From Brevibacillus dissolubilis (lineage in GTDB: Bacteria; Bacillota; Bacilli; Brevibacillales; Brevibacillaceae): 64,000 nt of DNA. A model generated the notes under the pieces. It did not search any database. It was not told the DNA's origin and saw only the letters and a program-made list of their open reading frames with translations. Below, one piece after another: positions 37,805 to 46,290 of the stretch (its first letter is position 1; every line of letters starts with the position of its first letter). The stretch lies in NCBI RefSeq assembly GCF_006170445.1, contig NZ_VCNA01000014.1, positions 1 through 64,000 of the forward strand. Reading direction: 5' to 3'. Made by a program: the position numbers and the translations under genes.

Positions 37805-37873
37805 ATGATGAGCAACAAACAACGCCGTCAAATGATGAAAGCAGTGGGAGTCAAAGCGATAGATGGGACCTGA
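37805..37873 (+). CDS. Putative 22-residue microprotein
   Basis: MMSNKQRRQMMKAVGVKAIDGT, given here as MMSNKQRRQM followed by 12 residues, is a basic peptide with GGAGG 5 nt before the ATG, between the two YrzI-like genes. An overlapping frame from 37801 (longer, low-complexity) is less likely because of spacing. Support is the ribosome binding site and context only. Confidence 0.4.
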   Translation: MMSNKQRRQMMKAVGVKAIDGT

Positions 37874-37909
37874 CTGCAACACAACCGTTCCTAAGGAGGA
37901 AAACTAGTC

Positions 37910-38071
37910 ATGCAAATTCCAATGATCTTTTTCACGATCATTATTGAACGCCGCCGTAAATCCGCATCCGAAAGCCTGGCGCAACATCAGCAGGAGCAAG
38001 TGCTGGCCGAGCTGGAGACGAAGCGTCATATGCAATATGCGGAGTATCCCGTGCATTGTACACGCATTTAA
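37910..38071 (+). CDS. YrzI-like small protein, copy 2
   Basis: A 53-residue protein: hydrophobic start (MQIPMIFFTIII), basic ERRRK, then a charged helix (SASESLAQHQQEQVLAELE). It has the same plan as the 37596 product and fits the YrzI-like pattern. AAGGAGG lies 10 nt before the ATG and a strong terminator follows. The two probably arose by tandem duplication. Confidence 0.65.
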   Translation: MQIPMIFFTIIIERRRKSASESLAQHQQEQVLAELETKRHMQYAEYPVHCTRI

Positions 38072-38088
38072 ATACTTGAAAAGATAAA

Positions 38089-38139
38089 AAAACCTTGGAT
38101 GGCCCGCTGCTTGTACTTGCGGCGTGCTCCAAGGTTTTC
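38089..38139. terminator. Bidirectional terminator small genes / mutY
   Basis: AAAACCTTGGA / TCCAAGGTTTT arms between convergent transcription units. Confidence 0.9.
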
Positions 38140-38157
38140 GTTATCTTATGGCCGGAT

Positions 38158-39279
38158 CTACAACAAGGTCGCTTCCGCTTCCTTTTGCTTGAGTGCCTCC
38201 ATGATCTTGGTCTGCACGTTGGGGAACGCGAACTCAGCCAACTGCTCCTGTGTGACGAAGCGGCCCCGGGTGGATGTGTCTTCCCCACCGAGATAATCGC
38301 ACAGATAGACACTCACTTCCCAGTGCAGGTGGGAAAACGTATGCTGCACAAGTGTCAACTGATCCAGCACTTCCACTTCGATGCCGTGCTCCTGTTCCAG
38401 AGATTCCAGCAATACTGCTGTCTCATCCCCCTGCCCTTTCACTTCAAAAATCGGGAACTCCCAGAGATTAGCCAACAGACCCTGCTCTGGACGCTTACGG
38501 ATGAGCAGTTCACTGCCTTTGCGGACGACGGCGGCAACCAGCTGGACAGGACGTGGCGGCTTGGCCTTGCCTTTTACCGGCAGCTCCTCCTGTACCCCTT
38601 CTTTGCGGGCGAGACAGTAGTCGAATACAGGACAAGTGAGGCATTGTGGATTCTTCGGCAGGCAGACAAGGGCTCCCAGCTCCATGATCGCTTGGTTGAA
38701 GTCTCCTGCACGACCGACTGGGATCGTCTGACGAACCAGATGCTCCAGCTTGATACGGGTGGCGGGCTTGGCGATATCATCCTCCATCAATAACAGACGG
38801 GAGAACACGCGCATCACGTTGCCGTCTACAGCAGGTTCCGGCTTGTTGTAGGCGATGGAGAGGATCGCTCCTGCTGTGTAGGGCCCCACCCCCTTCAGCT
38901 TGGCGATCTCTTCAGGGGTATCTGGTACGATGCCGCCGTATTGCTCCTTCACTTCGCGTGCGGCGGCTTGAAGGTTGCGTGCGCGGGAATAGTAGCCAAG
39001 CCCCTCCCAGGCTTTGAGCACCTCATCCTCGGGTGCGTCAGCGAGTGCCTGCACGGTCGGGAACTTATCCATGAAGTTGTGATAATACGGCTTCACCGTC
39101 TCTACTCTGGTCTGCTGAAGCATGATCTCCGACACCCAGATGCGGTATGGATCTTTGTTGATTCGCCACGGCAGGTCGCGTTTTTGTGAGTCATACCAGG
39201 CGACTAAGTCTTGGGCGAAGTCAAATGCTTGGAATTCATCGGGTAAGGTATAAGTAAGCGGTTGTTTTTTCTTTGCCAT
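38158..39279 (-). CDS. mutY: A/G-specific adenine glycosylase
   Basis: A 373-residue repair enzyme that removes adenine mispaired with 8-oxoguanine. The catalytic Glu is in WVSEIMLQQTRV, the HhH is LKGVGPYTAGAILS, the catalytic Asp is in AVDGNVMRV, and the iron-sulfur loop is CLPKNPQCLTCPVFDYC. A C-terminal NUDIX-like domain (~235-370) recognises the oxidised base. B. subtilis carries it as yfhQ beside yfhP, the order seen here. Confidence 0.96.
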   Translation of the reverse strand: MAKKKQPLTYTLPDEFQAFDFAQDLVAWYDSQKRDLPWRINKDPYRIWVSEIMLQQTRVETVKPYYHNFMDKFPTVQALADAPEDEVLKAWEGLGYYSRARNLQAAAREVKEQYGGIVPDTPEEIAKLKGVGPYTAGAILSIAYNKPEPAVDGNVMRVFSRLLLMEDDIAKPATRIKLEHLVRQTIPVGRAGDFNQAIMELGALVCLPKNPQCLTCPVFDYCLARKEGVQEELPVKGKAKPPRPVQLVAAVVRKGSELLIRKRPEQGLLANLWEFPIFEVKGQGDETAVLLESLEQEHGIEVEVLDQLTLVQHTFSHLHWEVSVYLCDYLGGEDTSTRGRFVTQEQLAEFAFPNVQTKIMEALKQKEAEATLL

Positions 39280-39302
39280 GATGCTTCCTTTCTAGACAGC
39301 TT

Positions 39303-39617
39303 CTATTCGGTTGTGTCTGTTGCTTCTATAGAGTCAGATGGGGCAGCAAACGCCCAGATGTGGATTTTGGCCTTGCCACCTGCGACAGCGCCTGCCAGCT
39401 CATCATCTTCTTGCCGCCATGCTTTGATCGCTTGGTACTGTTCATGGCTGTCCACCTGAAACATCTCGACGAACAGATTCGGCTGGTCCATCCCTTCGAG
39501 AAAGCGGTACTCTTTTCCGCCCCGCTCCGCGATTTTGCCTTCCATCGTCTGCATATAGGTCAAAAAGCGCTTGCGCATCTCCTCATTTATCTTATACTCA
39601 GAAAATACAGTAATCAT
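39303..39617 (-). CDS. Hypothetical protein, possible alpha/beta-barrel dimer fold
   Basis: A 104-residue protein (MITVFSEYKINEEMRKRF...) with alternating strands and helices; FVEMFQVDSHEQYQAIKAWR suggests a ferredoxin-like dimeric barrel as in ABM-type proteins. AAAGGGG lies 8 nt before the ATG. It is 23 nt upstream of mutY and likely co-transcribed with it. Function unknown. Confidence 0.7.
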   Translation of the reverse strand: MITVFSEYKINEEMRKRFLTYMQTMEGKIAERGGKEYRFLEGMDQPNLFVEMFQVDSHEQYQAIKAWRQEDDELAGAVAGGKAKIHIWAFAAPSDSIEATDTTE

Positions 39618-39774
39618 CCAGATATCCCCTTTCCGTCAATAAGAGGCCAATCCCTATCATCTTGCCAAAAAACACAGGCTTGGACAAGTGGAATAATTTT
39701 TTGTTTCAAGGGGAAATCATGTAGGTAAACCACTATAATAGATACATATCCATGCGAAAGGGGAGAATTTGTCG

Positions 39775-40764
39775 TTGGATACGGCCACTCATTTTGCTAT
39801 GGGATTCGGTTTGGCCGCTCTCGCTCATCTCGATCCCGTCGTCGCCAGTTCACCTGAGTTGGCCCAAGCGGTGATGCTCGGTACGGTTATCGGTCAGCAG
39901 GCTCCTGACTTGGACGGCTTTACCCGTCTGTTTGGCCACGCTGCTTATGTGCGCAATCATCGCGGGGTGTCTCACTCGGTTCCGGCTATTTTTCTTTGGA
40001 CATTTGCCACATTTGGACTTATTCAATTCTTACAGCCGCAAGACCATTGGGGACACCTGATCTTCTGGATTCTGCTCGCCGTGTTCTTACATGTATTCGT
40101 CGATCTTTTCAATTCATACGGGACGAAGGGCTTATCCCCGTTCAACCGCAAATGGATTGCTTTTGACGTGATCTTTATCTTTGACGCCTTTATCTTCGGC
40201 ATGCACATGCTGGGCTTCCTGTTATGGATGGCGGGTGCCGAACCAGGCTCTCTCTTCCTCATGATCTACCTCATCATCGCCGCCTACTACGTCAAGCGCT
40301 TCCGGGACCATCGCCGGGCCAAGGAGTTGATCCAATCCACGCTTCCGGTCAAAGGAGACTGTAAGCTCATCCCTACAGCCGCTTGGCACAATTGGACCTT
40401 TCTCATCCAATCGGACACCCACTGGCATGTCGGTGAGCTGATGAATGGCAATGACCCGCTGATCCTCGACACCTTTGTCCGCAAGCCGGAAAATGACCTC
40501 GTGAAGCTGTCCAAGACCGACAAAAAGGTGAACTCGTTCCTCTCCTTCACCAGCTACGCACATGTGGAGGTCAAAGAACAGCCATTCGGCTATGAGGTCA
40601 GATGGTTCGATCTTCGCTACCGGGCCAAGCGCGTCGAATCCCACTACATGTTCGTCGCCGTGGTCTATATCGACAAACAAATGCAAATTCGGGATTCCTA
40701 CATCGGTTGGATTCACCGCGGGGAAGAACAGTTAGCCAAAAAACTCAACCCGGAAAAAGGATAA
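39775..40764 (+). CDS. yfhP: YfhP-like membrane-bound metal-dependent hydrolase
   Basis: A 329-residue membrane protein of the YdjM/YfhP family. MDTATHFAMG, QAPDLDGFTRLFG and NHRGVSHSVPA give the conserved His/Asp set of putative metal ligands; about five hydrophobic segments follow, then a soluble C-terminal domain. The TTG at 39775 is chosen because the protein then begins MDT like its relatives and the purine-rich ribosome binding site is about 9 nt upstream; another TTG lies two codons earlier. In B. subtilis it neighbours mutY. Confidence 0.88.
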   Translation: MDTATHFAMGFGLAALAHLDPVVASSPELAQAVMLGTVIGQQAPDLDGFTRLFGHAAYVRNHRGVSHSVPAIFLWTFATFGLIQFLQPQDHWGHLIFWILLAVFLHVFVDLFNSYGTKGLSPFNRKWIAFDVIFIFDAFIFGMHMLGFLLWMAGAEPGSLFLMIYLIIAAYYVKRFRDHRRAKELIQSTLPVKGDCKLIPTAAWHNWTFLIQSDTHWHVGELMNGNDPLILDTFVRKPENDLVKLSKTDKKVNSFLSFTSYAHVEVKEQPFGYEVRWFDLRYRAKRVESHYMFVAVVYIDKQMQIRDSYIGWIHRGEEQLAKKLNPEKG

Positions 40765-40768
40765 TCAT

Positions 40769-40815
40769 AAAAAAAGCGTACCGCTCAACGAAATGCTGAG
40801 CGGTACGCTTTTTTG
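40769..40815 (+). terminator. yfhP terminator
   Basis: A 17-bp stem AAAAAGCGTACCGCTCA / TGAGCGGTACGCTTTTT. Confidence 0.93.
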
Positions 40816-40987
40816 CTTGACCGACTATTCTTGCGAGTCCGACTACCTCGGTATATTTTTGCATATGGGCAACATACTTTCATACGTGCCACATAGCTGA
40901 CTTTGGTTAAAACTGTTTCTCTAGACCCACACGGAATCAATCTGTTACCATGGACAATGGCTATAAAGACGTCAAGGGGGCTTGAGA

Positions 40988-41878
40988 GTGGATCAGTACG
41001 CAGAACTTAAACAAGGAGAAAAAGGTGCATGGTTGAGCATAGCGGCATATATCTTCCTGTCGTTCGTCAAGCTCTCCGTCGGTTATCTGGCAGGCTCGGA
41101 GGCGCTTATCGCTGACGGTCTGAACAATACCACGGATATCATCGCCTCTATCGCCGTGTTGATCGGTTTGAAAATCGCTCGAAAACCACCTGATCAGGAC
41201 CATCCGTACGGGCACTACCGCGCGCAGACGATCGCTGCTCTCATCGCTTCCTTCATTATGGTGACGGTTGGCTTGCAGGTGATCGGTGAGAGCATCTTCT
41301 CCTTTTTTGACACAGGTGATCATCAGATGCCAGATATGCTGGCTGCTTGGACGGCTCTTGCCTCAGCTGCTCTGATGTATGGTGTCTATCAGTACAACGT
41401 CAGACTGGCACGCCGGATCAACAATATGGCGATCATGGCCGCTGCTCAGGATAACCGTTCGGATATGCTGGTGAGCATCGGTGCCTTCATCGGGATTGTC
41501 GGCTCACAATTCGGCTACCCGCAGATCGACTCCATCACTGCATTCATCGTCGGTGTGATTATCTGTAAGACGGCATGGGAGATCTTCCGTGATGCTTCCC
41601 ATTCGCTCACAGACGGCTTCGATGAAAATGAACTGAATATCATCAAAGAAACGATTCACTCTACCCCTGGTGTAGATGCGATTCATGACATCAAAGCACG
41701 ACTGCATGGCAATACCGTACTGGTCGATGTGGTCATTCATGTGGACCCGAATCTCAGCGTGCTCGAAAGCCATCAAATCACAGAAGACATCGAGCAGCGG
41801 ATGATTGTCGAGCACAAGATCACACATGTCCACGTGCACGTAGAGCCATTGAGCTCATCATCCTGCCAGCATAGTTAA
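40988..41878 (+). CDS. Cation diffusion facilitator, manganese exporter-like
   Basis: A 296-residue CDF transporter with six helices and a cytoplasmic C-terminal metal-sensing domain. ADGLNNTTDIIASIAVLIGL (TM2 metal site) and PPDQDHPYGHYRAQT match B. subtilis MneP/MneS, which export Mn2+. The GTG at 40988 has AAGGGGG 7 nt upstream and gives MDQYAELKQG; a TTG two codons earlier is possible. A MntR site was not found. Manganese as substrate is inferred from family resemblance. Confidence 0.88.
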   Translation: MDQYAELKQGEKGAWLSIAAYIFLSFVKLSVGYLAGSEALIADGLNNTTDIIASIAVLIGLKIARKPPDQDHPYGHYRAQTIAALIASFIMVTVGLQVIGESIFSFFDTGDHQMPDMLAAWTALASAALMYGVYQYNVRLARRINNMAIMAAAQDNRSDMLVSIGAFIGIVGSQFGYPQIDSITAFIVGVIICKTAWEIFRDASHSLTDGFDENELNIIKETIHSTPGVDAIHDIKARLHGNTVLVDVVIHVDPNLSVLESHQITEDIEQRMIVEHKITHVHVHVEPLSSSSCQHS

Positions 41879-41899
41879 TTCGTAATTAATATAGAAAGC

Positions 41900-41946
41900 A
41901 AAAAAGTACCCGTCTCCCACGTCTTAGGAGTCGGGTACTTTTTTTA
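41900..41946. terminator. Terminator after the CDF gene
   Basis: AAAAAAGTACCCG / CGGGTACTTTTTT arms with an inner TCTCC/GGAG pairing. Confidence 0.92.
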
Positions 41947-41984
41947 CTTGTTGCCGGTCTGTGCTTACAGCATGCAGATTGCAG

Positions 41985-42023
41985 AATAAAAAACGGCATG
42001 CCTGAGTGAATCAAGCATGCCGT
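41985..42023 (-). terminator. sodA terminator
   Basis: ACGGCATGC / GCATGCCGT arms; read leftward it is followed by TTTTTTATT. Confidence 0.88.
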
Positions 42024-42045
42024 CCTATGTTCCGTGATGAATCTA

Positions 42046-42654
42046 TTATTTCGCAGCAGCGAAACGTTTGTTTACTTCATCCCAGTTGATCAGGTTGTAG
42101 AAAGCACCGATGTAGTCTGGGCGTTTGTTTTGATACTTGAGGTAGTAGGAGTGCTCCCATACGTCGAGACCAAGGATAGGAGTTTTGCCTTCCATGATTG
42201 GGCTGTCTTGGTTAGGAGTAGAGGTAACAGCAAGTTTGCCGCCGTCTACGATGAGCCATGCCCAACCGGAACCAAAACGGGTAGTAGCTGCTTTGGTGAA
42301 CTCAGCTTTGAAGTTGTCGTAGCTGCCGAAAGCTTCGTTGATCGCGTCAGCAACAGCACCTGTTGGGTTGCCGCCGCCATTCGGGCTGAGGATTTCCCAG
42401 AAGAGGCTGTGGTTCGCATGGCCGCCGCCGTTGTTGCGGACAACAGTGCGGATGCCTTCTGGAAGAGCATCGATGTTGGAGATGAGTGCTTCGATAGATT
42501 TGTCTTGGAGGTCAGCGTGACCTTCCAGAGCTGCATTTAAGTTGTTCACGTACGTCGCATGGTGACGGTCGTGGTGAATTTCCATGGTCATTGCGTCAAA
42601 ATGTGGTTCAAGTGCATCGAATGCGTAAGGAAGTGCAGGAAGTTGATATGCCAT
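42046..42654 (-). CDS. sodA: Superoxide dismutase [Mn/Fe]
   Basis: A 202-residue enzyme that converts superoxide to hydrogen peroxide and oxygen. The metal ligands lie in [23 protein letters not shown] and [19 protein letters not shown]; these segments suggest the manganese type. A good sigma-A promoter lies about 60-85 nt upstream. Its proximity to the putative manganese exporter is notable but the genes are convergent and separately terminated. Confidence 0.96.
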   Translation of the reverse strand: MAYQLPALPYAFDALEPHFDAMTMEIHHDRHHATYVNNLNAALEGHADLQDKSIEALISNIDALPEGIRTVVRNNGGGHANHSLFWEILSPNGGGNPTGAVADAINEAFGSYDNFKAEFTKAATTRFGSGWAWLIVDGGKLAVTSTPNQDSPIMEGKTPILGLDVWEHSYYLKYQNKRPDYIGAFYNLINWDEVNKRFAAAK

Positions 42655-42711
42655 AATAAAATTCCTCCTCTTATCTGTACCAATAATGGTTGGTTCATGC
42701 TTCCAATTCAG

Positions 42712-42740
42712 ATTATATACGATTAAATCAACTAAAGCAA
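42712..42740 (-). promoter_or_regulatory. sodA promoter
   Basis: Reading leftward: TTGCTT (42740-42735), 17-nt spacer, TATAAT (42717-42712). Confidence 0.65.
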
Positions 42741-42906
42741 CAAAAGAGTTATAAAAGTTTCATAAAGTGGTTAACCTCGTCAAAACTGCGCCACATCTAT
42801 TATCATGCCATTACCAATTTCTTATACATCTTGAAAACATGCGATTTCATGCTAGACTTAGTTTATTAAAAGATTGTGAACTTATGATGAAATCAGGTGA
42901 TTTTTG

Positions 42907-43677
42907 TTGGAACTAGATCTAACCACGGTGGCCATACTGGCTGTCATGGGCTTTATTGCAGCCTTTATTGACAGCTGTGTCGGAGGTGGCGGATTGATCT
43001 CACTGCCTGCCCTGCTCGGCTTGGGTCTTCCCCCCTATCTGGCACTTGGCACCAACAAGCTTGCAAGCACGATGGCATCGGCAACCAGTTCTTTCACCTT
43101 TATCAGTCTGGGCAAGTATGATAAAAAACTAATGCTGATGCTCTTCCCCGTCTCTCTCGTCGGTGCGTTCTGCGGAGCCAAAATCGTTCTCTTCATCCCG
43201 CAGGAGCTGCTCAAAACGCTGGTGATCATCATGATGGCGCTGATTTTTGTCTATACGCTGTTAAACAAGCGCTTCGGGCATGATACCAAGTTCAAGGGCT
43301 ACACCAAATTCACACTGGGCTGGGGGATTCCGCTGACCTTTTTGATCGGCTTCTATGACGGCTTCTTCGGCCCGGGAACCGGCTCGTTTTTCGTCTTTGT
43401 TATGGTTCTTTTGTTTGGCTACGATTTCGTCATCAGCGCAGGCAACGGGCGTATCCTCAACTTCGCAAGTAACTTCGCCGCCCTCACCGTCTTCATCTTT
43501 GACGGCAAAGTCATGTTCCTCCCCGGCCTCGTCATGGGTGCCGCCATGCTCTTGGGTGCTGCACTGGGTACCCGAATGGCTGTAAAAACCGGTGTCAAAT
43601 ACGTCCGTCCCCTCTTCTTGCTCGTATCGGTTACACTGATGACCAAGATGGTATACGAACTGATTTTCACAAGCTAA
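42907..43677 (+). CDS. TSUP (TauE/SafE) family transporter
   Basis: A 256-residue membrane protein with about eight helices. FIDSCVGGGGLISLPALLGLG and the second-half FYDGFFGPGTGSFF are the repeated glycine-rich motifs of the family, which exports sulfite or organosulfonates or imports related anions. Substrate unknown. The TTG at 42907 is preferred (AGGTGA 6 nt upstream); the preceding TTG codon is also possible. Confidence 0.85.
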   Translation: MELDLTTVAILAVMGFIAAFIDSCVGGGGLISLPALLGLGLPPYLALGTNKLASTMASATSSFTFISLGKYDKKLMLMLFPVSLVGAFCGAKIVLFIPQELLKTLVIIMMALIFVYTLLNKRFGHDTKFKGYTKFTLGWGIPLTFLIGFYDGFFGPGTGSFFVFVMVLLFGYDFVISAGNGRILNFASNFAALTVFIFDGKVMFLPGLVMGAAMLLGAALGTRMAVKTGVKYVRPLFLLVSVTLMTKMVYELIFTS

Positions 43678-43694
43678 TTCCTTCATGCAACGCC

Positions 43695-43736
43695 AAAAGC
43701 CTTCCGCACGATCCAATGGACGCGGAAGGCTTTTTC
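43695..43736. terminator. Terminator, near-identical to that at 45531
   Basis: AAAAGCCTTCCGC / GCGGAAGGCTTTTT arms. The sequence AAAAGCCTTCCGCACGA and GGAAGGCTTTTTC recur at 45531-45572. Confidence 0.92.
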
Positions 43737-43738
43737 GA

Positions 43739-44581
43739 TTACTGCACGTTAACTTTTCTTAAGGTGAATTTTTCAAGCAAAATAATAATCAGTAGACTTG
43801 CTGCACGGATGAAGACAAGGTAACTCATTTTCCAATTGTTATAAAAAACCAATATGTTTAACTTCCAAAGGAACAGATCACTTGCCACCAATGTAAAGAG
43901 GGGAACCACATACCAAACTGGATGTAATTTTCTGCAAAGGAAGAAGAGAATGATAAAAGCCATGCAAACATGGTACAAAAAACCGGTAAATAATGTGCTG
44001 TCTCGGTATATGTTGTCCACCCAATTTACATGAAAAAACTGCTTTCCATACAACATAAGCACACTTGTCGGCGTTTGGATAATGATCCAGGCAACTGTCC
44101 AGAATACCATGTTCCTTGGGAGCTTATATTTTTTTTCATTTACGATCGCATAGCATTTCTTCATAACTACCATAAAGATAAATGTGATAATTCCGGTCAT
44201 ATATGTGTGCCACCAATGGTGAGAGTAGACGTCGACTTTAAGAAACACTTCCTCGATCAACATAAAAAAGACGGATATGAATCCAATCCAGAGGTATGAG
44301 AGTTGAAAACACATGACCGCAAGTGCTGCTGAAGCCCACAATGCCGAATTAGCAATTATATGTCCGATAATATTTTCGGCAAAGGGATCTGTATACAGAC
44401 CAGGTTTGTAGGCATACGCATTCAGTACAAAGAGTACAATCGCTTCACCAACCCAAGACCAAGCGGTTGCGAATAAAAAATACGTAAATAGATCAGCTAT
44501 GTTTCTCATTTTATATATCGTATATCCAGTAATTACTGCCCCGATCACAATTAACCCATAGTACCAGAATATATTGGGCAA
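43739..44581 (-). CDS. CBO0543-like polytopic membrane protein
   Basis: A 280-residue protein with about eight hydrophobic helices, AT-rich relative to the flanks. The pattern (VFLKVDVYSHHWWHTYMTG; MKKCYAIVNEKK) resembles CBO0543-type proteins of Bacillales, of unknown function. The TTG at 44581 is favoured, with AAGGAGG 9 nt upstream; the frame extends to an ATG at 44674 that lacks a ribosome binding site. Confidence 0.7.
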   Translation of the reverse strand: MPNIFWYYGLIVIGAVITGYTIYKMRNIADLFTYFLFATAWSWVGEAIVLFVLNAYAYKPGLYTDPFAENIIGHIIANSALWASAALAVMCFQLSYLWIGFISVFFMLIEEVFLKVDVYSHHWWHTYMTGIITFIFMVVMKKCYAIVNEKKYKLPRNMVFWTVAWIIIQTPTSVLMLYGKQFFHVNWVDNIYRDSTLFTGFLYHVCMAFIILFFLCRKLHPVWYVVPLFTLVASDLFLWKLNILVFYNNWKMSYLVFIRAASLLIIILLEKFTLRKVNVQ

Positions 44582-44734
44582 GGACTCACCCCTCCTTGTA
44601 ATTCGCTGTACCTCTCGTGAATGGGCATGGTTATACACGAATTGTACTGGTATTATTTCCTCATTGCTTATCATTTCTAATATCTACAGCGTTTATGCAC
44701 CGACGTAGATCCCTCCTTTTCTTTGTAGCTGCAA

Positions 44735-44764
44735 AACAAAAAGCCATTCCCTGACAGGAACAGC
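44735..44764 (-). terminator. Terminator of the cupin gene
   Basis: Read leftward GCTGTTCC and GGAATGGC pair with two wobble pairs, followed by TTTTTGTTTT. Confidence 0.6.
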
Positions 44765-44772
44765 CTCATGCA

Positions 44773-45339
44773 TTAATAATTTACTCCCCCCCTATTCTGC
44801 GGAATATCACTTGGGCTAGGGGGACCCATGATCACTCTTTGATTGATTGGGCTGAGCACTTCCGCTAACTGTGATGCATTCACACCATAAATAGCTTGAA
44901 ATACCACAGGAGGTGTCTTTCTCAAAACATCAGACCCATATATCGCCTGTGTGGCATTATTATCAAAAATAGCGAGTAAATGAGTTTGATCAGTTGCCGC
45001 AAATGCCCAATGCCACCATGCCTGTGGAATGTACACAGTTTGAGGTGGAGTAACACGGTAACTGAGCACCTGTTGGGTAAATGGGTTCAACATAGAAACG
45101 ATCGCTTCTCCACTTACCGTATAGAGGAGTTCATTTGCGTTGGGGTGCCAATGGGCTTCAACACTATGTCCCCTACTCATATAAACATCAAATACACTTA
45201 AGTTTTGCATGACGGGCATTTGCTCAACCGTTTGCTGAAGAATAAAGTTTTGACTGTTTTTCCGGAAAAATGGAGCAGTTCGTAAGTCAAACGCCAAATT
45301 TAATGCAGAGGATCTTAATAGATCAGTCGTGTTATACAT
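44773..45339 (-). CDS. Cupin domain protein
   Basis: A 188-residue protein with a germin-like cupin barrel: EAHWHPNANELLYTVSGEAIV has the His/His/Glu metal ligands, and PQAWWHWAFAA the second motif with its His. It resembles oxalate-decarboxylase-type bicupins but has a single barrel, and catalysis is uncertain. The start is ambiguous: the ATG at 45339 has GGAG about 14 nt upstream; a GTG at 45351 is only 2 nt from it. It is AT-rich like the adjacent membrane protein gene. Confidence 0.72.
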   Translation of the reverse strand: MYNTTDLLRSSALNLAFDLRTAPFFRKNSQNFILQQTVEQMPVMQNLSVFDVYMSRGHSVEAHWHPNANELLYTVSGEAIVSMLNPFTQQVLSYRVTPPQTVYIPQAWWHWAFAATDQTHLLAIFDNNATQAIYGSDVLRKTPPVVFQAIYGVNASQLAEVLSPINQRVIMGPPSPSDIPQNRGGVNY

Positions 45340-45530
45340 CGGGATACTCACGACTCCTTCAACCGATGGATTTGGGTCTGAGCCTAAAACACATAAAATA
45401 ATATGCTTGCATCGAAGAATGTGTTTCCAGACGGAAGAACGCTCCATTACAACTATTTGTGATCTTATTCAACCGACCTTAGAACTTTGAACAAATACAA
45501 CAAAAAAAACGCAACTATAGCTGCAAGCTG

Positions 45531-45572
45531 AAAAGCCTTCCGCACGACCAAAGGTCACGGAAGGCTTTTTCA
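45531..45572. terminator. Terminator, near-identical to that at 43695
   Basis: AAAAGCCTTCCG / CGGAAGGCTTTTT arms. It shares most of its sequence, including the 5' half of the loop, with the terminator at 43695-43736. Confidence 0.88.
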
Positions 45573-45602
45573 TCTTTTTCTTTTATTATCCCATAATCAT
45601 CT

Positions 45603-45737
45603 GGATTATTGATTACGATAGCCGGGCAGGTGTGGGGAAGATGTGTTTGTAAGGAGACCGGCCCCACTTACGAGGGGGAAAGGCGACTGGAAAACACATC
45701 TTCCCCACACCTTACCCCTTAAGTCGTACAATAATCC
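45603..45737. repeat. Structured palindromic element, copy 2
   Basis: A 135-nt element with the same plan as 24904-25042. The outer stem is GGATTATTG..TACGA (45603-45618, 2-nt bulge) with TCGTACAATAATCC (45724-45737). A perfect 21-bp stem (45628-45648 with 45692-45712) encloses the 43-nt core (45649-45691), which differs from copy 1 only in two apical-loop bases (45666 and 45669). The stems share no sequence with copy 1 apart from the few bases next to the core. The right arm overlaps the 3' end of a small membrane protein gene. Confidence 0.85.
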
Positions 45738-45879
45738 CATCCACCAACAACCCTGCGCCTGCCAGATAAAACGGCATCGCAAACCGTGTCCCTTGGCTGA
45801 TCGGGATCGCGTCCAAAAAGACAAAAATGACGCCAGCGATAAAACCAATCATGGTAAAGCGCAATCGAGTCGCACTCAC
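45712..45879 (-). CDS. Small membrane protein, GTG start
   Basis: A 55-residue protein with two short hydrophobic stretches (MIGFIAGVIFVFLDAIP and FYLAGAGLLVDGIIV). GGAGGG lies 7 nt before the GTG. It starts 18 nt after yneF and is probably co-transcribed. Its last codons and stop lie in the right arm of the structured element, so the element would be part of its mRNA. No family recognised. Confidence 0.7.
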   Translation of the reverse strand: MSATRLRFTMIGFIAGVIFVFLDAIPISQGTRFAMPFYLAGAGLLVDGIIVRLKG

Positions 45880-45897
45880 TGCTTATCCCTCCGAAGC

Positions 45898-46137
45898 CTA
45901 TTTTTTTGGCTTGGCCGGTTTTTTTACATTAGGCTTTACATTCGCCATATTGCGTTGCAGGTTACGCAGTTGCTTCTGGTTGAGGTTAATGCCCATAGAA
46001 CGTGCCATGGTATGCAATTGTTTTTCGTCCATTTGCATATTGCCCATTTGTTGCTTTAGGTAGTATACGCCTCCATAAAAACCGCCGATCAGACCGACGA
46101 TGAGCGTCACAATTGGAATGACCCAGTTGTACCACAT
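45898..46137 (-). CDS. yneF: YneF family (UPF0154) membrane protein
   Basis: A 79-residue protein: one N-terminal helix (about residues 5-27, VIPIVTLIVGLIGGFYGGVY), then the conserved soluble part MARSMGINLNQKQLRNLQRNM and a Lys/Pro-rich tail. This matches the UPF0154 family of Firmicutes, of unknown function. AAAGGA lies about 12 nt upstream. Confidence 0.9.
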   Translation of the reverse strand: MWYNWVIPIVTLIVGLIGGFYGGVYYLKQQMGNMQMDEKQLHTMARSMGINLNQKQLRNLQRNMANVKPNVKKPAKPKK

Positions 46138-46290
46138 CTGACATTACCATCCTTTATGTAAAAAATATCGTATCTAATACATTGTACCATATTAGCGCCA
46201 GCCCATTCATGTTGTTTTGTTCGATTTTCCGACTTTAGTTACGGCCCGTTCGATTGTACCTGCATATAATGATCCCGAGGTGATGAGAAC

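Noticed and set aside
40865-40985. A yybP-ykoY manganese riboswitch or MntR box before the CDF gene.
   Set aside because: The conserved motifs were not found on inspection.
45606-45848. An 80-codon minus-strand frame covering the second structured element.
   Set aside because: Its sequence is dictated by the palindrome, has no ribosome binding site, and conflicts with the better supported 55-residue gene in another frame.
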